A stretch of 64,000 bases of DNA, taken from the NCBI RefSeq assembly GCF_031456495.1, contig NZ_JAVDUW010000003.1:248001-312000 (forward strand), written 5' to 3'. Positions 41,971-49,397 of this stretch are shown one piece after another; positions within the stretch are counted from its first letter, which is position 1; every line of letters begins with the position of its first letter. The stretch is from Pedococcus sp031456495. Lineage in GTDB: Bacteria; Actinomycetota; Actinomycetes; Actinomycetales; Dermatophilaceae. The position numbers were made by a program, and so were the translations under genes. Under the pieces are notes generated by a model. That model saw only the letters and a program-made list of their open reading frames with translations, did not search any database and was not told the DNA's origin.

Positions 41971-41995
41971 GTACCCGGCGTCTGCCGGGCTAAAC
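41971..41995 (-). promoter_or_regulatory. Sigma-B/F-like promoter for the hemerythrin gene
   Basis: On the minus strand: GTTT, 15 bp, GGGTAC, with the -10 element 66 bp upstream of the ATG at 41905. Confidence 0.55.
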
Positions 41996-42009
41996 GCCGC
42001 GTGGTTCCC

Positions 42010-42651
42010 TCACAGGGCGGCAGCGGCCACGGACAGGTCAGCCACCAGTGCAGCGAAGTCCTCGTCGCGTGCACGTGACCGGAGCACGGCCGAAGGGTGC
42101 ACCGTCGTGACGACCGCCTCTGGCGGCTCGGGAAGCGGTAAACGGTCGGACGGCCAGGGCATCACCCGGCCCCGGACCGCTCCCACCCGCAGCGAGGGGC
42201 CGTGCACTGCCTGCCCCGCCGTCGCCCCGAGGAGGACGACCACCCGGGGCCCCACGCGCTCGAGCTCGGCGAGCAACCAGGGGCCGCAGGCAGTGACCTG
42301 CCACCTCGACGGGGACTCGTGGATCCGGCGCTTTCCCCGCGTCGTGAACCGGAAGTGCTTGACGGCGTTGGTCCGGTAGACGACCTCACGGTCGATGCCG
42401 GCCGCCTCGAGGGCGCGGTCCAGCAGACGCCCTGCCGGGCCGACGAACGGCTCGCCGGACCGGTCCTCCTGGTCGCCGGGCTGCTCGCCCACGACGACCA
42501 ACGGAGCGTCCACCGCACCCGCCCCGGGGACGGGCTGGGTGGCGTGCTCCCAGAGGTCGCAACCCCGGCAGCGGGGAAGGGCGTCACGCACGGCGGACAA
42601 ACCCCCGTGCCCAGGCACCCACGGTGTGGCGCCGGCGTCCTCACGCGCCAT
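42010..42651 (-). CDS. udgX: Uracil-DNA glycosylase, UdgX type
   Basis: A 213-residue family-4-like uracil-DNA glycosylase. VVGEQPGDQEDRSGEPFVG is the catalytic motif A region, VHPSAVLRSR is motif B, and Cys-X2-Cys (CRGCDLW) plus a later CGPWL supply iron-sulfur ligands. The loop KRRIHESP is the hallmark of UdgX, whose histidine forms a covalent bond with the abasic site after uracil excision. Intact Walker-like features are absent, as expected. Base-excision repair role in the cytoplasm. Confidence 0.88.
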   Translation of the reverse strand: MAREDAGATPWVPGHGGLSAVRDALPRCRGCDLWEHATQPVPGAGAVDAPLVVVGEQPGDQEDRSGEPFVGPAGRLLDRALEAAGIDREVVYRTNAVKHFRFTTRGKRRIHESPSRWQVTACGPWLLAELERVGPRVVVLLGATAGQAVHGPSLRVGAVRGRVMPWPSDRLPLPEPPEAVVTTVHPSAVLRSRARDEDFAALVADLSVAAAAL

Positions 42652-42705
42652 GCGGCACCACCGGGCACCACCAAGCCGCCGTCCGCCGGAGGTGCGGCGG
42701 GATCC

Positions 42706-42972
42706 TCAGGCGTACCACCGTGGGCACTCGCCGGGCGCGCCTCCGGCCGCACAGACCCGGGCGACCTCGGCGAAGGAGAGGAACTGACGATTCGTCGGCA
42801 GGTCGGCCAGCTGCCAGAGGACCTGCCCTGGCGCGCGCCGGCGCACGAGTGCGGCGAGGAGCTGGTCGCCACGGGCGGGCAGGAAGTCGGCGCCGAGCGC
42901 CTGCTCCAGCGACTCGGCGAGATCCGCCGACAGGACGGGACCGGTTCTCGTGTGCTCGGTCTGGATGGTCAT
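42706..42972 (-). CDS. Small DUF2795-like protein
   Basis: An 88-residue protein with LWQLADLPTNRQFLSFAEVARVC near its end, resembling the DUF2795 fold (a short helix bundle built on an LP..R..S pattern). Three cysteines lie in the last 25 residues (VCAAGGAPGEC). ATG 42972 follows GAGGAG; a longer frame upstream is arginine-rich and rejected. It has its own sigma-B-like promoter, so it is probably a general-stress protein. Confidence 0.65.
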   Translation of the reverse strand: MTIQTEHTRTGPVLSADLAESLEQALGADFLPARGDQLLAALVRRRAPGQVLWQLADLPTNRQFLSFAEVARVCAAGGAPGECPRWYA

Positions 42973-43030
42973 CGCGCTGCTCCTCACCCGCCCCCGGGGC
43001 CCCCGCCGGGCCCCCGTCCTCATCGGGGTC

Positions 43031-43057
43031 ATGCCCAGTTCGGACGTCTCTTAAACC
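43031..43057 (-). promoter_or_regulatory. Sigma-B/F-like promoter for the DUF2795-like gene
   Basis: On the minus strand: GGTTT, 16 bp, GGGCAT; 59 bp between the -10 element and the ATG at 42972. Confidence 0.5.
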
Positions 43058-43069
43058 ATCGTCCGACAA

Positions 43070-43164
43070 GAACTTCGTATAGCCACGGTCAACTCCCTGG
43101 GGGCGGGGTCGCCCACGCCCGAGCACGGGAGAAGCGCTTCGAGTTGTCGAAGGACGAACTTCGT
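43070..43164 (+). promoter_or_regulatory. Sigma-gene leader: GAAGCGCTTC box, hairpin and GAACTTCGT repeat
   Basis: Upstream of the sigma factor gene lie GAACTTCGT at 43070-43078 and again at 43156-43164, a palindromic GAAGCGCTTC at 43131-43140, and a perfect hairpin CTTCGA-GTTG-TCGAAG at 43137-43152 overlapping that box. The box shares CACGGGA-N-AAGCGCTTC with the site at 41391-41407 in front of the heptose operon. Together these suggest dense control of this sigma gene. Confidence 0.5.
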
Positions 43165-43230
43165 GTTTGGGTCGGAGCAGGCAGAACGGTCCAACCACGG
43201 CGCCGGGTTCCCTGCCCGAAGGAGAGCGCC

Positions 43231-44040
43231 GTGGACACCACGTCGCAGCACCCCATCTCCCTGCCTCCCGCACCCGATGCCGGTGAGCGTCCCGCTCACC
43301 ACCAGGCGGAGGAGCTCCTCGCCGTGATGGCGAAGAGCCCCTCGCTCGCCTGCCGCCGCATGCTGGAGGCTGACGTCCTCGCCCTGACGTGGGACCTGGC
43401 CGACCAGGCGGCCCGTCGGTACCGTGGCCGCGGTGTCGACGACGAGGACCTGCAGCAGGTCGCCCGCCTCGCCCTGCTCAAGGCCATCCGTCGCTACCGC
43501 CCCGGGGTGGGTGCCTGCTTCCCTGCATTCGCCGTGCCCACGATCACCGGCGAGATCAAGCGGCACTTCCGCGACTGCGGCTGGGCGGTCCGTCCCCCTC
43601 GACGCCTTCAGGAGCGCCGGGTGACGCTCGCCCGGCAGGAGGAGACGCTGCGCCAGGAGTTCCAGCGCGAGCCGACGCTGGCGGAGCTCGCCGGACGCGC
43701 CGGGTTGAGCTGTGACGACGTTCGGGAGGTGATGGCTGCCGCCGGCGGCTACAACGCCACCTCGCTCGACGGCTCGGCCGGGGGAGGCGACTCGCGGGTC
43801 GAGGTGCCCGACCCCCACGACCCGTGTGCCGCCCTCGAGGAGCGCGAGGCCCTCCGCTGGGCGCTGCGCAGCCTCTCCCAGCAGGAGCTCGAGGTGTTGC
43901 GGCTGCGGTTCTCCGAGGAGCTGACCCAGTCCCAGATCGGCCAGCGCATCGGCGTCAGCCAGATGCAGGTGTCGCGCGTGCTCGCCGGCATCCTGGGCCG
44001 GCTGCGCGCGGCCATGACGACCGAGGAAGCCGTTGCCTGA
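43231..44040 (+). CDS. RNA polymerase sigma factor, SigB/SigF type
   Basis: A 269-residue group 3 sigma-70 factor. Region 2: DLADQAARRYRGRGVDDEDLQQVARLALLKA-like segment with FAVPTITGEIKRHFRD before region 3; region 3 LTLAELAGRAGLS-like helix; region 4 RSLSQQELEVLRLRFSEELTQSQIGQRIGVSQMQVSR, the -35 recognition helix-turn-helix. Family members read GTTT...GGGTAT promoters, which are frequent in this window. GTG 43231 has AAGGAG upstream. No anti-sigma or antagonist gene is adjacent, unlike the classical rsb arrangement. Confidence 0.87.
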   Translation: MDTTSQHPISLPPAPDAGERPAHHQAEELLAVMAKSPSLACRRMLEADVLALTWDLADQAARRYRGRGVDDEDLQQVARLALLKAIRRYRPGVGACFPAFAVPTITGEIKRHFRDCGWAVRPPRRLQERRVTLARQEETLRQEFQREPTLAELAGRAGLSCDDVREVMAAAGGYNATSLDGSAGGGDSRVEVPDPHDPCAALEEREALRWALRSLSQQELEVLRLRFSEELTQSQIGQRIGVSQMQVSRVLAGILGRLRAAMTTEEAVA

Positions 44041-44065
44041 CAGCACGCGGACGAAGGACGCATCC

Positions 44066-44677
44066 ATGACCCACGACGAGCAGGGTTCCCGCGGCGACCG
44101 GGGCGGGGACTCAGCGCCGCTGCCGGTCGCCGGTGAGCTGCCCGTCACCCCAACGGCCGCGGCCGGCCAGGCGGCGACCCGGACCGACGACCAGGCTGGG
44201 CGTTCGGTCGACCCGTCGGAGCGCGCGGAGCAGGTCGCGAGGTTGGCCGAGGTCTCCGGGCGCAGCGTCGCCGTCGCGGAGTCGCTCACCGCGGGCGCGC
44301 TCAGCAGTGCGCTCGGAGCGGCCCCGGACTCCTCCGAATGGTTCCGCGGGGGTGTGGTTGCCTACGCCAGCGACGTGAAGCACACGCTCCTCAAGGTGCC
44401 GGACGGTCCCGTCGTGAGCGAGCAGGCGGCACTGGCGATGGCCGAGTCCACGGCCGAGCTGCTGGGCGCCGACGTCGCGCTGGCCGTCACGGGGGCCGGC
44501 GGTCCGGACCCCCAGGACGGTCAGCCGGCCGGCACCGTCTGGCTGGCGGTCTGCGTGGGCCGGCACGCGACGACCGAGTGCAGGAGGTTCCCCGGCAGCC
44601 CGGAGGACGTCGTGCAGCAGACCGTGCTGCGGGGGCTGGCCCTCCTCCAGCAGGCGCTCGAGAGCAGCCGACCGTAG
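44066..44677 (+). CDS. CinA C-terminal domain protein (nicotinamide-nucleotide amidase-like)
   Basis: A 203-residue protein: a disordered 60-residue N-terminus followed by the CinA C-terminal domain, with VAVAESLTAGALSSAL, FRGGVVAYASDVKHTLL and ALAVTGAGGPDPQ, the catalytic and binding blocks of PncC. PncC deamidates NMN to nicotinate mononucleotide in NAD salvage. No N-terminal CinA domain is present. ATG 44066 follows GAAGGACG, 25 bp after the sigma gene, so the two are probably co-transcribed. Confidence 0.85.
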   Translation: MTHDEQGSRGDRGGDSAPLPVAGELPVTPTAAAGQAATRTDDQAGRSVDPSERAEQVARLAEVSGRSVAVAESLTAGALSSALGAAPDSSEWFRGGVVAYASDVKHTLLKVPDGPVVSEQAALAMAESTAELLGADVALAVTGAGGPDPQDGQPAGTVWLAVCVGRHATTECRRFPGSPEDVVQQTVLRGLALLQQALESSRP

Positions 44678-44698
44678 TCGGGCACGCGCAGAGGAGGC

Positions 44699-45367
44699 TC
44701 AGGCGCCCTCGAGACGGCCCTTCGCCTCGTGGGACGCCGACGCCAGTCGCCGCAGCGCCTCGTGCTCCGAGACGCGGTGCGCCGCCATGATGAGGCCGAC
44801 GGCGCGACCGAGCTCGCGCTCCTCGTCGAGGCGGTCGCGCAGGGCATCGGCGTTCTCGCGCCGCTCCACCGCAGTGAGGGCCACCGAGGCGAACCCCGCC
44901 AACAGCGCGGCCTCGTCCGCGACGGACTCGGTGAACACGCCCACCTCGTCGCTGAACAGGTTGAGTGCGGACCGGCTGCGACCCTCGGTGAGCAGCTGGT
45001 AGCCCAGCATGCCGCGCACCGGCGTCCGGTCGAGCACGAGCTCGGCGAGCCGCGGCCACGTGCTGCGGGTGGCGATGTCGGGGTCCCGCTGCACCGAGTC
45101 CTCCTCGATGCTGTCGAGGCACGGCCCCTCACCGGCCTCGGTCTCGAGGCGGTCCATCAGGCGGGCGATGTCGTCGTTCGCGGCGCGCGTGACGAGCGAG
45201 TCGTCGGGCTGCAGGCTGGCGAGGCTCACGTGGTCGGCCCCCGGCACGGTGCGGGCGACCAGCGCCACGATCTCGTCCAGCACGGCGGTGGAGTCGTCGC
45301 CGCGGTAGACCCGCTCCGCCACGGCGCGGAAGGCCCGGGAGGCGTCGGGTGGGAAGGACAGGGACAT
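44699..45367 (-). CDS. GAF-ANTAR protein (RNA-binding antiterminator)
   Basis: A 222-residue protein. Residues about 10-160 are a GAF domain (VYRGDDSTAVLDEIVALVART; GEGPCLDSIEEDSVQRDPDI; RSALNLFSDEVGVFT). Residues 165-222 are ANTAR (RDRLDEERELGRAVGLIMAA, then EHEALRRLASASHE). This is the commonest actinobacterial ANTAR layout. It is convergent with the CinA gene (21 bp) and divergent from the sugar importer; the GAAGCGTTTC boxes in between could affect either. Confidence 0.87.
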   Translation of the reverse strand: MSLSFPPDASRAFRAVAERVYRGDDSTAVLDEIVALVARTVPGADHVSLASLQPDDSLVTRAANDDIARLMDRLETEAGEGPCLDSIEEDSVQRDPDIATRSTWPRLAELVLDRTPVRGMLGYQLLTEGRSRSALNLFSDEVGVFTESVADEAALLAGFASVALTAVERRENADALRDRLDEERELGRAVGLIMAAHRVSEHEALRRLASASHEAKGRLEGA

Positions 45368-45490
45368 GGGGCACTTCCGTCGGGGGTGAGCATCGGTGCC
45401 GGGGCCGACCCGGGCGCTCGACGCTCCATTCGACACGACCGACAGCCCGCGCGCCAGCCGGGGGCGGTTCGTGTGGAGTCTCTCGCACAA

Positions 45491-45531
45491 GAAGCGTTTC
45501 GCACGAGAAGCGTTTCCACGAGAAGCGTTTC
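45491..45531. promoter_or_regulatory. Three GAAGCGTTTC boxes upstream of the sugar ABC operon
   Basis: GAAGCGTTTC at 45491-45500, 45507-45516 and 45522-45531, spaced 16 and 15 bp, each preceded by ACRA or ACGA. They are LacI-type boxes of the same family as those near 41.4 and 43.1 kb. The third overlaps the -35 of a sigma-B-like promoter. Confidence 0.6.
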
Positions 45532-45551
45532 TCCCGCGGGGAGGGGGGTAA
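45527..45551 (+). promoter_or_regulatory. Sigma-B/F-like promoter for the sugar ABC operon
   Basis: GTTT, 15 bp, GGGTAA, 48 bp before the ATG at 45600. Its -35 element lies inside the third GAAGCGTTTC box, which would let a repressor block it. Confidence 0.45.
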
Positions 45552-45599
45552 GCGCGTCTCGGGTGCCGCCGCCGGGGCGGTGTGAGGAGGAGTACGCGC

Positions 45600-46970
45600 A
45601 TGACGGTTCGACGGACGACCACGGCCCTGGTGCTGGCCTCGGCACTCGCCACAGGTGCCTGTGCGGGGGTCGGCTCCAAGGGCAACGACTCCGGCGGGAG
45701 CTCGGGGAGCAGCGCCGGCGGCAAGCCCTCGGGAAGTCTGAACATCATGGGGTTCGGTGGTGAGGACGAGGTGGCGCAGGCGCGCATCACGGCATTCCAG
45801 CAGGCGTACCCCCAGGTGAAGGTGACCCACAACAAGGGCGACTTCGACGCCCAGCAGTTCCTCACGGCCCTGTCGAGCGGCAACCCGCCCGACCTGGTCT
45901 ACATGGACCGCAACCTCATCGGCACGTATGCCGCGAAGGGCGTCGTCGAGCCGCTGACCGACTGCGTCAAGCAGCAGTCGATCGACACCAGCCAGTACCG
46001 CCCGGCGGCCATGCGGTCGGTGACGTACAAGAACACCGTCTACGGCATCCCCGAGTTCTACGTCGTGCAGGTCAACCTCATCGACGCGAAGTCGCTGCAG
46101 CAGGCCGGCGTCGACCCGTCCGCGATCCAGACCAAGGACTGGGGCGCCCTCGAGAAGACCGCGACGCAGCTCTACAAGCACTCCGGCAACAAGATCCAGC
46201 GGGTCGGTTACGACCCGAAGCTGCCCGACTCGTTCCCCCTGTGGGCGCTCATCAACGGCGCGCAGCTCGTCAAGGAGGACGGCTCGCCCAACCTCGACGA
46301 CCCCAAGGCGGTCGAGGCACTGGACTACGGCGTCAAGCTGGTCAAGGACCAGGGTGGCTGGACGAGCTTCAAGGCGTTCCGCGACTCCTTCGACATCTTC
46401 GGCGACACCAACCCGCTCACCAAGGGCACGATCACCGCGTTCCCCATGGAGAACTGGTATGTCAACGTGCTGCGTGACTCCATCCCGGCCGGGCTGAAGC
46501 TCGCGGCGACGCAGATCACCGACCGCTCCGGCAACCCGGTGAGCACGCTCGGCGGCTCCACCTGGGCCATCCCGAAGGGTGCCAGGAACCCGACGGCGGC
46601 GTGCGCGTGGATGAAGACGATGACGTCGACGGAGACCTGGATGAAGGCAGCCGACGCGCGGATCGCCAAGGTGCAGAAGGACAAGAGCTTCTTCACCGGC
46701 CTGTTCACCGCGAACACCAAGGCCGACGAGCAGATCCGTGACAAGTACCTCAAGCCGGCGCCGCAGCCCGGGTTCGACCAGGCCATCAAGGCCTTCTACG
46801 ACACGCTCGACAAGGCGACTGCGCTCAACCCCTCGCCTGCCGGCGCCGAGATCGACGCCGCCTGGAAGAGCGCCGTCGCCCGGGCCCTGGGTGGCCAGCC
46901 GGCCCAGCAGGCCCTGGGGCAGGCCCAGAAGGAGGCGCAGGCGGCCTTCGACAAGGCCAGCCGTGGCTGA
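45600..46970 (+). CDS. Sugar ABC transporter substrate-binding lipoprotein
   Basis: A 456-residue family-1 extracellular binding protein: a signal peptide ending in the lipobox ATGAC (Cys22), a Ser/Gly linker, then SGSLNIMGFGGEDEVAQARI and the typical NPPDLVYMDRNLIGTYAAKG and FPMENWYVNVLRD stretches. It captures an oligosaccharide or polyol outside the membrane and hands it to the two permeases that follow. ATG 45600 is preceded by GAGGAGG. The stop overlaps the next start by eight bases. Confidence 0.88.
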   Translation: MTVRRTTTALVLASALATGACAGVGSKGNDSGGSSGSSAGGKPSGSLNIMGFGGEDEVAQARITAFQQAYPQVKVTHNKGDFDAQQFLTALSSGNPPDLVYMDRNLIGTYAAKGVVEPLTDCVKQQSIDTSQYRPAAMRSVTYKNTVYGIPEFYVVQVNLIDAKSLQQAGVDPSAIQTKDWGALEKTATQLYKHSGNKIQRVGYDPKLPDSFPLWALINGAQLVKEDGSPNLDDPKAVEALDYGVKLVKDQGGWTSFKAFRDSFDIFGDTNPLTKGTITAFPMENWYVNVLRDSIPAGLKLAATQITDRSGNPVSTLGGSTWAIPKGARNPTAACAWMKTMTSTETWMKAADARIAKVQKDKSFFTGLFTANTKADEQIRDKYLKPAPQPGFDQAIKAFYDTLDKATALNPSPAGAEIDAAWKSAVARALGGQPAQQALGQAQKEAQAAFDKASRG

Positions 46971-47967
46971 GCTGGTCACGCCGCGCACACCGCTCGACGA
47001 GCCCACGCCGGGTCCTTCCGTCTCGCCGCGGAAGGGCCCGGCGCGGGTGCCGTCCCGGCGCAGCCGCGGCACGGTCCGGGGCCGTGAGACACGCGCGGCA
47101 CTGGCGTTCATCTCGCCCTGGATCGTCGGCTTCCTCGTCTTCACCGCGGGCCCGATGCTGGTCAGCCTGGTGCTGTCCTTCACCGACTACTCGCTCGTCG
47201 GGCAGACCCACTCTGTCGGCGTCGACAACTACCGCCAGCTCTGGGAGGACCCCCGCGTCCGCCAGTCGCTCACCAACACGTTCGTGTATGCCGCGCTGTT
47301 CGTGCCGGTCGGCACGGTCGTGGCGCTCGGGCTGGCCATGCTGCTCGCCGGGGTGGGCCGCGCCAGCGGCTTCTTCAGGACCGCGTTCTACCTGCCGGAG
47401 ATGACCCCGGCCGTCGCCGCAGCGGCGCTGTTCCTGTTGCTGCTCAACGGGCAGACGGGCCTGGTCAACACCGTGCTGGGCTGGTTCGGCATCGACGGGC
47501 CGAACTGGACGACCGACCCGGCGTGGCTCAAGCCGTCGCTCGCGGTGGTGAGCCTGTGGTCGATGGGCGGCACCATCGTCATCTACCTGGCCGCCCTGAA
47601 GAACGTTCCACGTCAGCTGCACGAGGCTGCGATGCTCGACGGGGCCGGGCCCATCCGCCGGTTCTTCAACGTGACGCTGCCGATGATCTCGGGGGCGGTC
47701 TTCTTCACCGTCATCACCAACACCATCGCGGCGCTGCAGATGTTCGACCAGGCGTACACGATGTTCTACGGCCCGCAGCAGAAGGCGACGGCTTCGGATG
47801 CCTCGCTCGTCTACATGGTCTACCTGTTCCAGAACGCGTTCCAGTTCTTCAAGATGGGCTTCGCGTCGGCGATGGCGTGGCTGCTCTTCGTCATCATCAT
47901 GCTGATCACCGTCGTGCAGCTCCGGGTCGGCAACCGGGTCGTCTACTACGAGGGGGACACCCGGTGA
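46963..47967 (+). CDS. Sugar ABC transporter permease (MalF-like)
   Basis: A 334-residue inner-membrane subunit with six or seven helices after a disordered 40-residue cytoplasmic lead. The EAA loop is EAAMLDGAGPIRRFFNVTLP, which docks on the ATPase. GTG 46963 overlaps the binding-protein stop (GTGGCTGA), and its own stop overlaps the next permease (GTGA). Confidence 0.88.
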   Translation: MAELVTPRTPLDEPTPGPSVSPRKGPARVPSRRSRGTVRGRETRAALAFISPWIVGFLVFTAGPMLVSLVLSFTDYSLVGQTHSVGVDNYRQLWEDPRVRQSLTNTFVYAALFVPVGTVVALGLAMLLAGVGRASGFFRTAFYLPEMTPAVAAAALFLLLLNGQTGLVNTVLGWFGIDGPNWTTDPAWLKPSLAVVSLWSMGGTIVIYLAALKNVPRQLHEAAMLDGAGPIRRFFNVTLPMISGAVFFTVITNTIAALQMFDQAYTMFYGPQQKATASDASLVYMVYLFQNAFQFFKMGFASAMAWLLFVIIMLITVVQLRVGNRVVYYEGDTR

Positions 47968-48803
47968 CCACGCGCGTGCACCCACTGCTGCGGGCGGCAT
48001 ACGTCGTCGTGCTCCTGGCCGCCACGGCCTGCTTCGTCTACCCGCTGGTGTGGCTCGTCAGCGCCTCGCTCAAGCCGAAGTCGGAGGTGTTCGACAACCG
48101 GCTCGTCCCGCGGCACGTGCAGTGGTCCAACTTCGTCCAGGTGTGGGACGCGGGTCCGGTGCTGCGGTGGCTGTCGAACTCGGTGGTCGTGGGCGTCATG
48201 GCCGCCACGACCGTCACGCTGTCGAGCGCGCTGGTCGCGTTCGGGTTCGCGTACTTCAGGTTCCGCGGCCGCGGGCTGCTGTTCGGGCTCGTGCTCTCGA
48301 CGATGATGCTGCCCGGCGCGGTGACGATGATCCCGGTGTACCTCATCTGGAACAAGCTCGGCTTCGTCGACACCCAGGTGCCGCTGTGGGGCCAGAACCT
48401 GTTCGGCACGGCGTTCTACATCTTCCTGCTGCGGCAGTTCTTCCTCGGTGTGCCGCGCGAGCTGTTCGAGGCCGCGCGCGTCGACGGCTGCTCGTACTTC
48501 GGCCTGTTCCGCCGGATCGCGCTGCCGCTGTGCCGCCCTGCACTGGTCATCGTGTTCGTCTTCGAGCTCAAGGCCAGCTGGTCGGACCTCATGCGGCCGC
48601 TGATCTACCTGCAGACGCCCGACTACTTCACCATGCCGCGCGGCCTCAAGCAGATCGTCGACGCCTACGCCTTGAGCGGCGAGTACCACTGGGAGATCGC
48701 CATGGCCGCGACCCTCATCGCGACGGTGCCGATGATCCTGGTCTTCGCCTTCGCGCAGCGGTACATCCTGGACGGCCTCGCCACCTCGGCGCGACAGGGC
48801 TGA
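47964..48803 (+). CDS. Sugar ABC transporter permease (MalG-like)
   Basis: A 279-residue subunit with six helices; SASLKPKSEVFDN in the first loop and the EAA loop EAARVDGCSYFGLFRRIALP are typical of MalG-type proteins. No ATPase, LacI regulator or glycosidase gene follows, so a shared MsiK-type ATPase encoded elsewhere probably powers the importer, as in Streptomyces. A hairpin terminator lies 7 bp past the stop. Confidence 0.88.
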   Translation: MTTRVHPLLRAAYVVVLLAATACFVYPLVWLVSASLKPKSEVFDNRLVPRHVQWSNFVQVWDAGPVLRWLSNSVVVGVMAATTVTLSSALVAFGFAYFRFRGRGLLFGLVLSTMMLPGAVTMIPVYLIWNKLGFVDTQVPLWGQNLFGTAFYIFLLRQFFLGVPRELFEAARVDGCSYFGLFRRIALPLCRPALVIVFVFELKASWSDLMRPLIYLQTPDYFTMPRGLKQIVDAYALSGEYHWEIAMAATLIATVPMILVFAFAQRYILDGLATSARQG

Positions 48804-48809
48804 CGCGCC

Positions 48810-48831
48810 CGGCCCGTGACCCGGGCCGTTT
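48810..48831 (+). terminator. Terminator after the sugar ABC operon
   Basis: Perfect stem CGGCCCG / CGGGCCG with a 5-base loop, followed by TTT, 7 bp after the stop of the second permease. Confidence 0.55.
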
Positions 48832-48852
48832 CCCGCCGTCGCTGGCGGGTAC
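48828..48852 (+). promoter_or_regulatory. Sigma-B/F-like promoter for the NRAMP-like cassette
   Basis: GTTT, 15 bp, GGGTAC; the -10 element ends 9 bp before the ATG at 48862, so the message would be leaderless or almost so. The -35 element abuts the preceding terminator. Confidence 0.55.
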
Positions 48853-48861
48853 TTCCCCAGC

Positions 48862-48954
48862 ATGGCCGACCGCATGTGGCTGGTGCTGGGGTGGCTGGAG
48901 TATGCCGTGCTGCTCGCCACACTCGCGTACTTCCTGCTCTGGAGGAAACGGTGA
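48862..48954 (+). CDS. 30-residue single-pass membrane microprotein
   Basis: An ATG frame of 30 codons: MADRMW, then a hydrophobic stretch (LVLGWLEYAVLLATLAYFLL) and WRKR at the end, a typical single-helix microprotein with a positive-inside tail. The stop TGA overlaps the next GTG (GTGA), the same coupling as the three following genes, which supports real translation. I do not know a family for it. It may be a small subunit of the transporter encoded downstream. Confidence 0.6.
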   Translation: MADRMWLVLGWLEYAVLLATLAYFLLWRKR

Positions 48955-49397
48955 CCTGGCGGCGCGCCAGGGTGTCGACGGCCCTGGCATGGGTCCTGCT
49001 GTCGGCGGCCCTCGGCGGGTGTGGGACGACCGTCGCCTCCTACCGCGAGTCGGCGTCGACCGCGGTGCAGACGCAGCTGGGGGGCGCCCGGACCGCCGAG
49101 CTGGCGGGGCGGTCCTGGCTGGACGGGAACCTGCCCGACACGACGGCGACGGTCGTCGTCGGTGACGCCGACCGCACCGTCGGGGGAGCGGAGTCGGACT
49201 TCGCGGCGGCCGACCCGCCCGCCGGCGCCGGGGGGCTGCGGGCGTCCGTGACGCAGGCGCTCGGCGACACCGCCGACGCCGTGGCGGCACTTCGGGTCGC
49301 AGTGGACCTCGGCGACCGCGCGGCCGTCCTCGCCGCGACAAGACGGCTCGCCGCCACGGCCGACCAGCTGGAGGCACTCGGGGTGCGGCTGCGGTGA
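48951..49397 (+). CDS. Small lipoprotein of unknown function
   Basis: A 148-residue predicted lipoprotein: basic start, hydrophobic STALAWVLLSAALGG and lipobox LGGC (Cys about residue 24). The mature part is alanine-rich with helices around VTQALGDTADAVAALRVAVD. No recognised domain. GTG start coupled to the microprotein; its stop overlaps the NRAMP-like start. It would sit on the outer face of the membrane next to the transporter. Confidence 0.7.
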   Translation: MTWRRARVSTALAWVLLSAALGGCGTTVASYRESASTAVQTQLGGARTAELAGRSWLDGNLPDTTATVVVGDADRTVGGAESDFAAADPPAGAGGLRASVTQALGDTADAVAALRVAVDLGDRAAVLAATRRLAATADQLEALGVRLR

